This document shows positions 54,874-63,985 of a stretch of 64,000 nt of DNA, piece after piece. Both the position numbers and the translations under genes were made by a program. This stretch comes from Bradyrhizobium diazoefficiens (lineage in GTDB: Bacteria > Pseudomonadota > Alphaproteobacteria > Rhizobiales > Xanthobacteraceae), in NCBI RefSeq assembly GCF_018131185.1, contig NZ_JAFCJE010000001.1, positions 62,001 to 126,000 on the forward strand, written 5' to 3'. The notes below the pieces were generated by a model. It saw only the letters and a program-made list of their open reading frames with translations. It was not told the origin of the DNA and ran no database searches. Positions within the stretch are counted from its first letter, which is position 1; each line of letters opens with the position of its first letter.

Positions 54874-55100
54874 GTTCCGAAGCTTAAGACCAATGGGAAA
54901 AGCGTCGCAAAGTGAGACAGTTGCGCGGGATTTGGGGAGGGCGTGCCACACCCTCCGTCGTCATGCCCCGGTCGAGCCGGGCGATGACAGCAGTGGAGGC
55001 GGCCCTACCCCGGCGTTCGGAGACATCGCCGACGCCCGGTCGCCGCTCCGCCCCAGACAGCACTGACATTCGCCCAAATCGCCATTACCTAATCCCCCAG

Positions 55101-58100
55101 ATGCCCTTTTCCTCCTCCCCCTTCGCTTCCGAGCGCGCCGCTTCCGATCGTGTGCCTGGCGCCGGCGTCACCGCGGTGCTCGGGCCGACCAACACCGGCA
55201 AGACCCATCTCGCCATCGAGCGGATGCTCGCGCATCCCTCGGGCATGATCGGCCTGCCGCTGCGGCTGCTCGCGCGCGAGGTCTACAACAAGATCGCGGC
55301 ACGGGTCGGAGCTGAGGCGGTCGCGCTCGTCACCGGCGAGGAGAAGATCAAGCCGAAGAGCCCGCGCTATTGGGTCTCGACCGTCGAGGCGATGCCGCGC
55401 GACCTCGATCTCTCCTTCCTCGCCGTCGACGAGGTCCAGATCGCATCCGATCTCGAACGCGGCCACGTCTTCACCGACCGCATCCTCAACCGCCGTGGCC
55501 GCGACGAGACGCTGCTCCTGGGCGCCGCCACGATGCGCCCGATCATCGAACGTCTGCTGCCTGGCGTCTCCATGATCACGCGGCCGCGCCTGTCGCAGCT
55601 GGAATTCGCGGGCGATCGCAAGATCACGCGCCAGCCGCGCCGCACCGCCATCGTCGCGTTCTCGGCCGATGAAGTCTATGCCATCGCCGAGCTGATCCGC
55701 CGCCAGCATGGCGGCGCCGCCGTGGTGCTGGGCTCGCTGAGCCCACGCACCCGCAACGCGCAGGTGGCGATGTTCCAGAACGGCGATGTCGATTATCTCG
55801 TCGCCACCGACGCCGTCGGCATGGGCCTCAATCTCGACGTCGACCACGTCGCCTTCGCCTCCGACCGCAAGTTCGACGGCTACCAGTTCCGCCGCCTGAC
55901 GCCGTCCGAATTCGCGCAGATCGCGGGGCGCGCCGGCCGTGCCACGCGCAACGGCACCTTCGGCACAACCGGCCGCTGCGGGCCGTTCGAGCCCGAGCTC
56001 GTCAACGCGCTGCAGAACCACACCTTCGATCCCGTGAAGATGCTGCAATGGCGCAACGCCAGGCTGGATTTCTCCTCGCTCGGCGCGCTGCAGGTCTCGC
56101 TCAACCTCGCCCCCGGCCACGAGGCGCTGACACGCGCCCCGATCGCAGAAGACATGCGCGTGCTCGACCACGCCGCCCGCGACGTCGAGGTGCGCGATAT
56201 CGCGCATGGCAAGGCGGCGGTGGAGCGCCTCTGGGAGGCCTGCCAGGTCCCCGACTACCGAAAACTGTCGCCGGCGGCCCATGCCGAGCTGGTGACGACG
56301 CTCTACGGCTTCCTGATGCGAAAGGATTGCATCCCTGATGCCTGGTTCGCCGCCCAGATCACCCAGGCGGACCGCATCGACGGCGATATCGACACGTTGT
56401 CGGCCCGGATCGCGCAGATCCGCACCTGGACCTTCGTCGCCAACCGCCCGGACTGGCTGAAAGACCCCGAACGCTGGCAGGGAATCGCGCGGGAGGTCGA
56501 AAATAAATTATCGGATGCGCTCCATGAACGCTTGACTGAGCGTTTCGTTGATCGCCGTACCAGTGTATTGATGCGCCGCCTGCGGGAGAACACGAGCTTG
56601 AATACTGAAATCGGCAAGACCGGCGAAGTCATCGTCGAAGGCCATGTCATCGGCCGTCTCGATGGCTTCACCTTTGCACCGGATGCTGCGGAAGCGGGCT
56701 CCGATGCGAAAGCCTTGCAGGCTGCAGCGCAAGCGGTGCTCGCCGGCGAGATCAACACGCGCGCCGAACGGCTCGGCAACGCGCCGGACGATCAGTTCGT
56801 GCTGACCTCGGAAGGCATCATCCGCTGGACCGGCGATGCCGTGGCGCGGCTGTCTGCCGCAGAGGACGCGCTGCATCCGCGCATCCGCATCATCTCGGAC
56901 GAGCGCCTGACCGGCGCTCCCCGCGACAAGGTGCAGGCGCGGCTCGAACTGTGGCTCAAGACCCATATCGAGAAGCTGCTCGGGCCGATGTTCGAGCTGT
57001 CGAAGGCCGAGGATGTCACCGGCATCGCCCGCGGCATCGCCTATCAGCTGGTCGAGGCGCTCGGCGTGCTCGAGCGTCCGAAGATCGCGAACGAGCTGAA
57101 GGATCTCGATCAGCCCTCGCGCGCGGTCTTGCGCAAATATGGCGTCCGTTTCGGCGCCTATCACATCTATTTTCCCGGCCTGCTCAAGCCCGCCGCGCGC
57201 GCGCTGGCCGCGCTGCTGTGGGCGCTGAAGCAGGACAATGTCGATCTGTCCTCGCTGTCGGGCGCGCAGCATCTGGCATCCTCGGGTCGCACCTCGTTCC
57301 CGGTCGACAAGGCGCTGCCGCGCGATGCCTATCGCGTGCTCGGCTACAAGCAGGCCGGCGAGCGCGCCGTGCGCGTCGACATCCTGGAGCGCCTTGCCGA
57401 TCTGATCCGCCCGGCGCTGGCCTGGCGGGAGAATTCGTCCGGCGAAAAGCCGGCCGGCGCCTTCGATGGCCGCAGCTTCGTGGTGACGCAGGCGATGACC
57501 TCGCTCACCGGCTCTGCAGGCGAGGATTTCGCGTCGGTGCTGCGTGCGCTCGGCTATCGCATGGAGAAGCGTCCGCCGCTGCCGCAGAAGCCCGTCGTTG
57601 CCGAGCAGGTCGTGACTGAAACGGTCGCGGCGGAGACGCCGCCCACCGAGGGCAGCGCGGAGACCTCGAGCGAGACCGCTGCGGAGGCCGTCGCCGGCCT
57701 GCCCGAGGAGGCATCCACCGAAGCCGCCGCGGAAGCCGTCACGGTCGAAGACGCTCCCGGGATGGACCGGCAGGACGAGGCCGCGCCCGCAGAGCCCGCG
57801 CTCGAAGCCTCTTCCGGGGCTCCCGTCACGCCCGAAGATGCCCCCGGCATCGCGCCGCCGGCCGAAGAGCCGGCAACCGCCCCGGAGGCTGCCGAGCTCG
57901 AAGCTGCTGCCGCCGAGACCGTGGCCATTGAAGCTGCCGCATCGCCCGACGCTGCCGCGCCTGAAGCCGCGGCGACGCCCGCAGAGCCCGAACTGGTCGA
58001 GGTCTGGCGTCCCGGCGGCCGTCACGAGGACCGCAAGCCGCGCCACGAGCGCCATCGCCATCAGCGTCACCACCATCAGCGCCCGCAGGCGGGCGCCGAG

Positions 58101-58532
58101 GCTGGAGCTGCATCCGGTGCGGCGAGCGCCGCGCCCGGCGAAGCGGCCGAAGGCGCGAAGCCGGGTCACCGTCACGGCGGTGGTCATCGCAGGGATGGCG
58201 GCAGGGACTTCCGCAAGCCGCGCGAAGGTGGTGGCGAAGGCGCGCCGCGTCCCGAGGGGCGCGACGACAAGAACCGCCGCTTCGAGGGCAAGGATCGCGA
58301 CAACAAGGGCCGTGATCGCGACAACAAAGGCAAGTTCGGCGGAGATCGCGACAAGGGCCGTGACGGCCGAGGCCGCGACCGTGACAAGGGCCGCGACCGC
58401 CAGGGCGGTCCGTCGCTGCGCCCCTACGCTTCGAGCGCGAACCCGCGCGAGCGCGATCGTCCGGCCGATCCGAACTCGCCCTTCGCAAAACTCGCCGCGC
58501 TGAAAGAGCAATTGTCCGGTCGGAAGGAGTGA
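55101..58532 (+). CDS. SUV3-like helicase with a long low-complexity basic C terminus
   Basis: 1143 residues from ATG 55101. The first 500 residues are an SF2 helicase: Walker A VLGPTNTGKTHLAIERML, DEVQIASD in motif II place, LLGAATMRP, VLGSLSPRTRNAQ, and ATDAVGMGLNLDVDHVAFAS with QIAGRAGRATRNG. These match the mitochondrial SUV3/ATP-dependent RNA helicase family. After about residue 850 the protein turns into an Ala/Glu/Pro-rich linker and then a His/Arg/Lys/Asp/Gly-rich tail with repeated RDxDKGRD/NKGRDRDN units, probably RNA-binding. The frame back to 54912 crosses the GANTC region and is not used. The S4 gene follows directly. Confidence 0.93.
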   Translation: MPFSSSPFASERAASDRVPGAGVTAVLGPTNTGKTHLAIERMLAHPSGMIGLPLRLLAREVYNKIAARVGAEAVALVTGEEKIKPKSPRYWVSTVEAMPRDLDLSFLAVDEVQIASDLERGHVFTDRILNRRGRDETLLLGAATMRPIIERLLPGVSMITRPRLSQLEFAGDRKITRQPRRTAIVAFSADEVYAIAELIRRQHGGAAVVLGSLSPRTRNAQVAMFQNGDVDYLVATDAVGMGLNLDVDHVAFASDRKFDGYQFRRLTPSEFAQIAGRAGRATRNGTFGTTGRCGPFEPELVNALQNHTFDPVKMLQWRNARLDFSSLGALQVSLNLAPGHEALTRAPIAEDMRVLDHAARDVEVRDIAHGKAAVERLWEACQVPDYRKLSPAAHAELVTTLYGFLMRKDCIPDAWFAAQITQADRIDGDIDTLSARIAQIRTWTFVANRPDWLKDPERWQGIAREVENKLSDALHERLTERFVDRRTSVLMRRLRENTSLNTEIGKTGEVIVEGHVIGRLDGFTFAPDAAEAGSDAKALQAAAQAVLAGEINTRAERLGNAPDDQFVLTSEGIIRWTGDAVARLSAAEDALHPRIRIISDERLTGAPRDKVQARLELWLKTHIEKLLGPMFELSKAEDVTGIARGIAYQLVEALGVLERPKIANELKDLDQPSRAVLRKYGVRFGAYHIYFPGLLKPAARALAALLWALKQDNVDLSSLSGAQHLASSGRTSFPVDKALPRDAYRVLGYKQAGERAVRVDILERLADLIRPALAWRENSSGEKPAGAFDGRSFVVTQAMTSLTGSAGEDFASVLRALGYRMEKRPPLPQKPVVAEQVVTETVAAETPPTEGSAETSSETAAEAVAGLPEEASTEAAAEAVTVEDAPGMDRQDEAAPAEPALEASSGAPVTPEDAPGIAPPAEEPATAPEAAELEAAAAETVAIEAAASPDAAAPEAAATPAEPELVEVWRPGGRHEDRKPRHERHRHQRHHHQRPQAGAEAGAASGAASAAPGEAAEGAKPGHRHGGGHRRDGGRDFRKPREGGGEGAPRPEGRDDKNRRFEGKDRDNKGRDRDNKGKFGGDRDKGRDGRGRDRDKGRDRQGGPSLRPYASSANPRERDRPADPNSPFAKLAALKEQLSGRKE

Positions 58533-58536
58533 TCCC

Positions 58537-58806
58537 ACGACCGAGCGCCAGCGCCTCGACAAATGGCTGTGGCACGCGCGGGTGGTGAAGGCGCGCACCT
58601 CGGCCGCTGAGCTCGTCGAAAAAGGTCACGTCCGCATCAACGGCGCGCGCGAGACCTCCCCAGGACATGCGGTCAAGATCGGCGACGTGCTCACCATCGC
58701 GCTCGATCGCACCGTGCGCGTCTTGAAAGTGACGGGCTTCAACGAACGCCGCGGCGATGCTGCCTCGGCGCGGGTGCTCTACGAGGAGCTCGGCGCGCGC
58801 AATTAA
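58537..58806 (+). CDS. S4-domain RNA-binding protein (Hsp15-like) with an ACG start
   Basis: 89 residues. The S4 domain begins TERQRLDKWLWHARVVKART and continues AAELVEKGHVRINGARETSPGHAVKIGDVL, typical of Hsp15/RluB-type S4 proteins that bind stalled 50S subunits or rRNA. The conserved N terminus has no ATG, GTG or TTG; ACG at 58537 is the only codon in the right place. AAGGAG at 58524-58529 lies seven bases upstream, inside the helicase stop region. A GTG at 58582 would remove the first helix of the domain. The gene is probably translationally coupled to the helicase. Confidence 0.85.
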   Translation, partial: TTERQRLDKWLWHARVVKARTSAAELVEKGHVRINGARETSPGHAVKIGDVLTIALDRTVRVLKVTGFNERRGDAASARVLYEELGARN

Positions 58807-58938
58807 TTGCGCATTCAATTCATTTCTTGGCCGATCAAGCGCACACAAGTGTCATGATCGCGCTTTCACGACCTTGCGGCGCCGGGCCATCCGCGCTACG
58901 CAAGCCGCGACTTTTAAAAGAGCTTTTCGGAGCGTTGG

Positions 58939-59277
58939 ATGACTTACGTCGTCACTGAAAACTGCATCAAGTGCAAGTACACCGACTGCGTCGAGGTCTG
59001 CCCGGTCGACTGCTTCTACGAAGGCGACAACATGCTCGTCATCCATCCTGACGAGTGCATCGATTGCGGCGTGTGCGAGCCGGAATGCCCCGCCGACGCC
59101 ATCAAGCCGGACACGGAACCGGGCCTGGAAAAGTGGCTGTCGGTCAATGCCGACTACGCCAAGAGCTGGCCGAACATCACCCAGAAGAAAGAATCACCCG
59201 CCGACGCCAAGGAATTCGACGGCATGGACGGCAAGTTCGAGAAATATTTTTCTCCGAACCCCGGCTCCGGCGACTAA
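58939..59277 (+). CDS. fdxA: 7Fe ferredoxin (3Fe-4S/4Fe-4S)
   Basis: 112 residues. The N terminus [29 protein letters not shown] has the Cys pattern of the FdxA type, with the second cluster [16 protein letters not shown]. The C-terminal half (about 50 residues) is the usual extension of proteobacterial FdxA. It carries electrons in the cytoplasm; the partner is unknown. ATG at 58939; a perfect palindrome CTTTTAAAAG lies about 20 bases upstream. Confidence 0.95.
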   Translation: MTYVVTENCIKCKYTDCVEVCPVDCFYEGDNMLVIHPDECIDCGVCEPECPADAIKPDTEPGLEKWLSVNADYAKSWPNITQKKESPADAKEFDGMDGKFEKYFSPNPGSGD

Positions 59278-59344
59278 TTCGGGCCCAAACTTAACCCTAA
59301 TAGCGGCGGCGCCGCGAAAACCAGCCCTGAAGACCCCTAAATCA

Positions 59345-59372
59345 TTGATTTTTGCGGGAAATGTGCTATATT
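59345..59372 (+). promoter_or_regulatory. sigma70-type promoter of the CarD gene
   Basis: TTGATT at 59345-59350, 16-base spacer, TATATT at 59367-59372. Start of transcription is expected near 59379, about 44 bases before the first possible start codon. Confidence 0.6.
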
Positions 59373-59422
59373 GGGCACATTAAGCCGAACCCCGTCAGCC
59401 CCGTTGGCCCCTCTGGGTTCCC

Positions 59423-60445
59423 GTGAAACCAAATGTCGAACAGGGGCGTGGCAGTTTCCGCGCGCAGGCTGTGTCACAGAAAACGCGTAAAAAGAGTACT
59501 TCAGCGAGGGCTTCCCATAAGGAGGCCAAGAAAGTCGCCGCGGCCAGCCGTAGCGCATCCAAGGGTCGGACCGCGACGAAGGCGCCGGCTGCAAAGTCCT
59601 CGAAGAACAAAAGAAGCGCAATGCCTAACAAGACTGCCAAACCGGCCGCGAAAGCGACCGCCGCTAAGCCTGCTGCCAAGCCTGTGACTGCCAAGGCTCC
59701 GGCGGCCAAGGCTCCCGCTGCCAAGCCCGCCGCGCCGAAGGCTTCCGTTGCTGCTGCTCCTGTCAAGGCTCCCGTCGCTGCCGCCAAGCCGGCCGCGAAG
59801 CCCGCTGCTGCGCCGAAGGTCGAGGAAAAGAAGGTCGTGACCCAGCGTCAGGGCTTCAAAGCCAACGAATTCGTCGTCTATCCCGCTCATGGCGTCGGCC
59901 AGATCCTGGCCATCGAGGAGCAGGAGATCGCGGGTGCGAAGCTCGAGCTGTTCGTCATCAACTTCATCAAGGACAAGATGACGCTGCGCGTGCCGACCGC
60001 CAAGGTCGCCAATGTCGGCATGCGCAAGCTGTCCGATCCGGTGCTGGTGAAGAAGGCGCTGGAGACCCTCAAGGGCCGCGCCCGCGTCAAGCGCACCATG
60101 TGGTCGCGCCGCGCCCAGGAATACGAAGCGAAGATCAATTCGGGCGATATCGTCGCGATCGCGGAAGTCGTGCGCGACCTCTATCGCTCGGAGTCGCAGC
60201 CGGAGCAGTCCTACAGCGAACGGCAGCTCTATGAAGCGGCGCTCGACCGCCTCTCCCGCGAGATCGCGGTGGTGCAGCACTCGACCGAGACCGAAGCGGT
60301 TAAGGAAATCGAGTCCCAGCTCGCCAAGAGCCCGCGCCGCAACGCCAAGGCGGAAGCCGCCGAGGGCGAAGCCGACACGGATGCCGAGGGCGATGCCGAC
60401 GACACCGATGGCGACGACACCACCGTCGCCGACGAGGCCGCGTAA
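59423..60445 (+). CDS. carD: CarD-family transcriptional regulator with a histone H1-like N terminus
   Basis: 340 residues from 59423. The conserved part starts near residue 143: QGFKANEFVVYPAHGVGQILAIEEQEIAGAKLELFVINF, the RNA-polymerase-interacting (TRCF-like) CarD domain, followed by the helical DNA-binding region (LETLKGRARVKRTMWSRRAQEYEAKINSGDIVAIAEVVRDLYR). Before it lie about 140 residues rich in Lys, Ala and Pro with repeated PAAKP/APAAK units, like eukaryotic H1 tails. The C terminus is acidic. An internal ATG at 59621 (MPNKTAKP) would give 274 residues and is the more usual start in related proteins as far as I recall. CarD factors stabilise the open promoter complex. Confidence 0.9.
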   Translation: MKPNVEQGRGSFRAQAVSQKTRKKSTSARASHKEAKKVAAASRSASKGRTATKAPAAKSSKNKRSAMPNKTAKPAAKATAAKPAAKPVTAKAPAAKAPAAKPAAPKASVAAAPVKAPVAAAKPAAKPAAAPKVEEKKVVTQRQGFKANEFVVYPAHGVGQILAIEEQEIAGAKLELFVINFIKDKMTLRVPTAKVANVGMRKLSDPVLVKKALETLKGRARVKRTMWSRRAQEYEAKINSGDIVAIAEVVRDLYRSESQPEQSYSERQLYEAALDRLSREIAVVQHSTETEAVKEIESQLAKSPRRNAKAEAAEGEADTDAEGDADDTDGDDTTVADEAA

Positions 60446-60473
60446 GCGGCTTCGTTCTGCGCAAGCCATCAAG

Positions 60474-60501
60474 AGCCCGGCCGTTCGGCCGGGCTTTTTG
60501 T
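60474..60501 (+). terminator. Rho-independent terminator of the CarD gene
   Basis: AGCCCGGCC-GTTC-GGCCGGGCT followed by TTTTTG: a perfect 9-base stem, 28 bases after the stop codon, with a T-run on the plus strand. Confidence 0.9.
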
Positions 60502-60538
60502 TGGGCTCGTGACAGCGGCGTCGAGCGCGATCGGCATG

Positions 60539-61933
60539 CTACGAGCCGCGGACCTGAGTCCATATTCCGATCGGACGCTGGATTCCGCGGACGGCCTGTG
60601 GCTCGCGCGCCATCAGCGGCTGAAATGCTTCGGCTGCGCTGCCAAGCTCGTCCTTTGCGCGGCTGATGAGATCGTCGCTTGCCACCAGCGCGCAGTCGAG
60701 CGTGCGGGTCAACGCCTCGAGACGGCTTGCAGCGTTGACGGTGGCACCGATCACGGCAAATTCCAGACAGGTCTGCCCGATATCGCCGAGCACCACCGGC
60801 CCATAATGCAAGCCGAAACTCACCCGCAGCGGTGGCTCCCCCACTGCCGTTCGTTGTCCGTTCCAACCGTCCGCCGCGGCGATCATGGCCTGGGCACACC
60901 GCAGCGCGTTGCTGGCATCGTGCGCGCCGGTAAAGGGGGTGCCGAACGTCGCCATCAACCCGTCACCGAGATATTTGTCGAGCGTGCCGCTGTGGCGGAA
61001 AACCTCCTGCTCCATCAGTCCGTGGAATTCCCGCAACGTCCGCACCACCTCCTGCGGCGAACGCGCATCGGCAAAGGCTGTGAAGCCGACGATGTCGACG
61101 AATAGCACCGCAGCGTGTTGCGTGCGCACCTGCTTCAGCGGCTCGTCCTGCTTCGACAATTCCGCGACGACATTGGGCGAGAAGTAGCGCGCCAGATTGC
61201 CGCGTTCGCGCTCTACCGCGGCATGTCGGACCAGCAGGTCATTGCTGCGGCGGACCGCCAGCGCCAACGTGACGGCCACGATCATGAATACGACGATTTC
61301 CTGGATGCGAAGGTGGAATCCGATCGCATTGGGCGAGATCATTGCCAACAAGCGGTGATCGTCGCCGACTGCGGCCGCGATGCGGGCCGTCAGCGCAGGA
61401 TCGCGATCGGGCTGCCACCACACCCAGGCCATGCCGACCAGCCAGAGCGCGGCGGTCCACGTTCCGACCGCAATCACGGTCCGCCAGGAATAGGCCAGTG
61501 TGGCACCTGCGAGCAGTACGAAGAAATAGATGAAGTTGCCGAAATGGTACTGCATCGCGACCGGCCAGTGCGTAGTCCCGAATGGATTTGGGACCACGAT
61601 GAGGAGGGTGAGCAACGCCAAATCGCAGAACAGGAGCGCCAATTCGGACCGTGAGACGCCCACCCGCCCAACCCTGACCTGGGCCCAGCCGATCAGTGCG
61701 AACAGGCCGAGCAGCGCCACGTAGTAGAGCTGCTCCCACGCGGGATTGATCGCCAGCAGCAGGCAACCGATGACGGCGAGGGCGAAATAGCGCGCCCGCA
61801 CTGCGAGTTGCAGACCCTCATGCTTGGCGGAGGTCAGCGCGGCCTCTGCGAACTCAACTGTTTCGCTGCCGCGCTGGCCGCGCGCGGGCGAAAGCGCGGC
61901 AGGTAGGTCGAACCGCTCGACGAGCATTGTCAC
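60539..61933 (-). CDS. Membrane-bound class III adenylate/guanylate cyclase
   Basis: 464 residues. About six hydrophobic segments fill residues 50-240. The catalytic domain follows: metal Asp in VLFVDIVGFTAFAD, the second Asp and Lys in LDKYLGDGLMATFG, FGLHYGPVVLGDIG, and the transition-state Arg in ATVNAASRLEAL. The Lys/Asp substrate-selecting pair suggests ATP as substrate. Sensor input is presumably the membrane part. It follows the RegR gene by 125 bases on the same strand, possibly co-transcribed. Confidence 0.92.
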   Translation of the reverse strand: MTMLVERFDLPAALSPARGQRGSETVEFAEAALTSAKHEGLQLAVRARYFALAVIGCLLLAINPAWEQLYYVALLGLFALIGWAQVRVGRVGVSRSELALLFCDLALLTLLIVVPNPFGTTHWPVAMQYHFGNFIYFFVLLAGATLAYSWRTVIAVGTWTAALWLVGMAWVWWQPDRDPALTARIAAAVGDDHRLLAMISPNAIGFHLRIQEIVVFMIVAVTLALAVRRSNDLLVRHAAVERERGNLARYFSPNVVAELSKQDEPLKQVRTQHAAVLFVDIVGFTAFADARSPQEVVRTLREFHGLMEQEVFRHSGTLDKYLGDGLMATFGTPFTGAHDASNALRCAQAMIAAADGWNGQRTAVGEPPLRVSFGLHYGPVVLGDIGQTCLEFAVIGATVNAASRLEALTRTLDCALVASDDLISRAKDELGSAAEAFQPLMAREPQAVRGIQRPIGIWTQVRGS

Positions 61934-62058
61934 GGGAGACTCCTCGCTGGGACCTTTGCAGCAAAGCGACGGCCATCAGCCGCAGCAATCGGCAGTCTAG
62001 TGGTGCTTGGCCGCGAGGTCATCAGCCAGGCTGGGCATTTGGACGCTGAAAGACGTGC

Positions 62059-62592
62059 CTACCTGACCGGTCGCTTCTCGAGCTTCCTTGCCAGCGTGCG
62101 CCGGTGCATCCCCAATCGTCTTGCCGCTTCCGAGATGTTGAAATCAGTCTCGATCAGGGTCTGGTGGATGCGCTCCCATTCCAGCGTCTTGATCGAGGTT
62201 GGCCGCGCATCCAGCGCGACTTCGGTGTTGCCTTCGGCCTTGTTGAAGGCGGCCTCGATATCGTCGGTATTCGACGGCTTTGCCAGATAATGGCAGGCTC
62301 CCAGCTTGATCGCCTCCACGGCGGTAGAGATGCTGGCAAAGCCGGTGAGCACCACGATCAGCATGTCCGGGTCGTGGGTGTGCAGGAGCTCTACGCAGGC
62401 GAGGCCCGAGGCGCCGCCGAGCTTGAGATCGACCACGGCATGGCCGAAGGAGCGCTCCTCCAGAACGTTGCGCACCTCTTCGATCGAGGCGGCCAGCACG
62501 ACCTCGTAGCCGCGGCGCTCGAACGAGCGCTTCAGCGTGCGCGCGAAGCCTGCGTCGTCCTCGACGACGATGAGCGAACGGTCAGGCGTCAA
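62059..62592 (-). CDS. regR: Redox response regulator RegR (ActR/RegA/PrrA family)
   Basis: 177 residues. A receiver domain with Asp-Asp (VVEDDAGF), phospho-acceptor Asp in VVDLKLGGASG, Thr in VVLTGFAS and Lys in YLAKPSNT is followed by a Fis-type HTH (HQTLIETDFNISEAARRLGMHRRTLARKL). Length and C-terminal wording match ActR/RegA/PrrA, including B. japonicum RegR, which activates nifA and other microaerobic genes. Its start overlaps the kinase stop by 11 bases. Confidence 0.95.
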   Translation of the reverse strand: MTPDRSLIVVEDDAGFARTLKRSFERRGYEVVLAASIEEVRNVLEERSFGHAVVDLKLGGASGLACVELLHTHDPDMLIVVLTGFASISTAVEAIKLGACHYLAKPSNTDDIEAAFNKAEGNTEVALDARPTSIKTLEWERIHQTLIETDFNISEAARRLGMHRRTLARKLEKRPVR

Positions 62593-63985
62593 AATTTCCT
62601 CCGATCGCCAGCGTTGCGAGCGGCAGCGTCAGGCGCACGGTGGCGCCCCGCTTCCTGTGATTCTCGGCGGTCACGGTGCCCCCCAACTTGCGCACCACGT
62701 TCACCACCAGGAACAGCCCGAGCCCGCCGCCGGCGCGGCCCTTGCTCGACTGATAGGGCTTTCCGAGCTGCGCCAGCATCTCCGGCGCAAAGCCCGGGCC
62801 GCGATCGCTGATCGACAGCACGAGGTTGTCGCCCTCGCGCTCGGCCACGAGTTCGACCCAGTCGCGCGAGACCTCATAGGCGTTGTCGAGCACGTTGAAG
62901 ATGACCTGCTTCAACGCGATGTCGGAGACGATGGCGACGTCCGCGCCGAACGTATTGACGAAGTAGAGCGTCCGTGCCGAGCGCGCGTCGCGCCACTCGT
63001 CGACCAGCGCGGTCACGAACGCCGTCACCGTCGTCGGCGAGGAGCCTTCGCCGCGCGCTTCGCCCGCCGACACCAGGATGCCCGTCACGATCGACTTGCA
63101 GCGTTGCAGCGAGGTTTCCATCTCCGCAAGGTCCTCGGCGAGCTCCTGATCCGCGGCGAGATCCGGCATGCGGCGCCAGTCGCTGAGGATCACCGACAGC
63201 GAGGCCAGCGGCGTGCCGAGCTCGTGCGCCGCGCCGGAGGCGAGCAGGCCCATGCGCACGATGTGATCCTGCTCGGCGGCATGCTGGCGGAATGCCGCCA
63301 GATGCGCATCGCGCTCGCGCAGGTTTCGATTGATGCGGGTGACGAACACGACCAGCAGCACGGCGTTGAGCACGAAGCCCAGCAGCATGCCGGCGATCGT
63401 GAGCGTGTAGGTCTCGCTCAGCGGGTTTGGCGGCAGGTCCAGCGGGCGGTATGCCAGCGTCAGCCACACGAAGCTCGCGCAGGTCAGCGCGACCAGCGAC
63501 CAGGTCGAGCGGGCATCGAGCAGCACCGCGCCGAGAGTCACCTGGAGCAGGAACAGCGAGGTGAAGGGATTGGTGGCTCCGCCGGAGAGATAGAGCTGCG
63601 CGGTCAGGGCGGCCACGTCCAGCATCAGGGCGACCAGCAGCTCGTTGTTGGTGATCGCGGCGCGATGGCGCACCCAGATCAGGCTGGAGACGTTGAGCAG
63701 CACCAGCGCGCCGATCACCGCGCCCATCCGCTCCAACGGCAGCGGAATGCCGAGCCCAAAATGCACGCCGCCGATGGTCACGATCTGGCCGACGACCGCG
63801 GTCCAGCGCAGCTGGATCAGCAGCGCCATGTTCTTGCGATTGGTCTCGTCGTCGGTCGGCGCGGCACCGATCAGCTCGCTGCGCGCGTCCGCCGGCGATT
63901 GCAGCGTGACGGCCAGTCCGCCATGCGCAAGTGTTTGGGAAAGCGTCTTCCCGTCGTCAGGCCTGTTCGACGATCGTTCCAGCAT
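62582..63985 (-). CDS. regS: Redox sensor histidine kinase RegS (RegB/PrrB/ActS family)
   Basis: 467 residues. About six membrane segments; the quinone-binding heptapeptide GGATNPF occurs in the third (QLYLSGGATNPFTSLFLLQ). The H-box is GAAHELGTPLASLSVIL, and a redox-active-type Cys lies in LQRCKSIVTGILVSAGE, as in RegB Cys265. The N-box FNVLDNAYEVS and G-box LSISDRGPGFAPE and GGGLGLFLVVNVV complete the kinase. It is the partner of the adjacent RegR. The ATG at 63985 is near the window edge, so an earlier start cannot be excluded. Confidence 0.95.
   Translation of the reverse strand: MLERSSNRPDDGKTLSQTLAHGGLAVTLQSPADARSELIGAAPTDDETNRKNMALLIQLRWTAVVGQIVTIGGVHFGLGIPLPLERMGAVIGALVLLNVSSLIWVRHRAAITNNELLVALMLDVAALTAQLYLSGGATNPFTSLFLLQVTLGAVLLDARSTWSLVALTCASFVWLTLAYRPLDLPPNPLSETYTLTIAGMLLGFVLNAVLLVVFVTRINRNLRERDAHLAAFRQHAAEQDHIVRMGLLASGAAHELGTPLASLSVILSDWRRMPDLAADQELAEDLAEMETSLQRCKSIVTGILVSAGEARGEGSSPTTVTAFVTALVDEWRDARSARTLYFVNTFGADVAIVSDIALKQVIFNVLDNAYEVSRDWVELVAEREGDNLVLSISDRGPGFAPEMLAQLGKPYQSSKGRAGGGLGLFLVVNVVRKLGGTVTAENHRKRGATVRLTLPLATLAIGGNFDA

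Noticed and set aside
54912..55100. 63-residue N-terminal extension of the helicase
   Set aside because: The frame is open but passes through repeat-like intergenic DNA (ATGCCCCGGTCGAGCC) and has no homology; the ATG at 55101 gives the normal N terminus just before Walker A.
54571..55100. Replication origin
   Set aside because: GANTC sites are dense, but no DnaA boxes and no origin-associated genes (dnaA, hemE, parAB) are present; kept only as a remote alternative.
56508..58598. Large minus-strand frame opposite the helicase tail
   Set aside because: It mirrors the low-complexity helicase coding sequence and shows only antisense-type composition.
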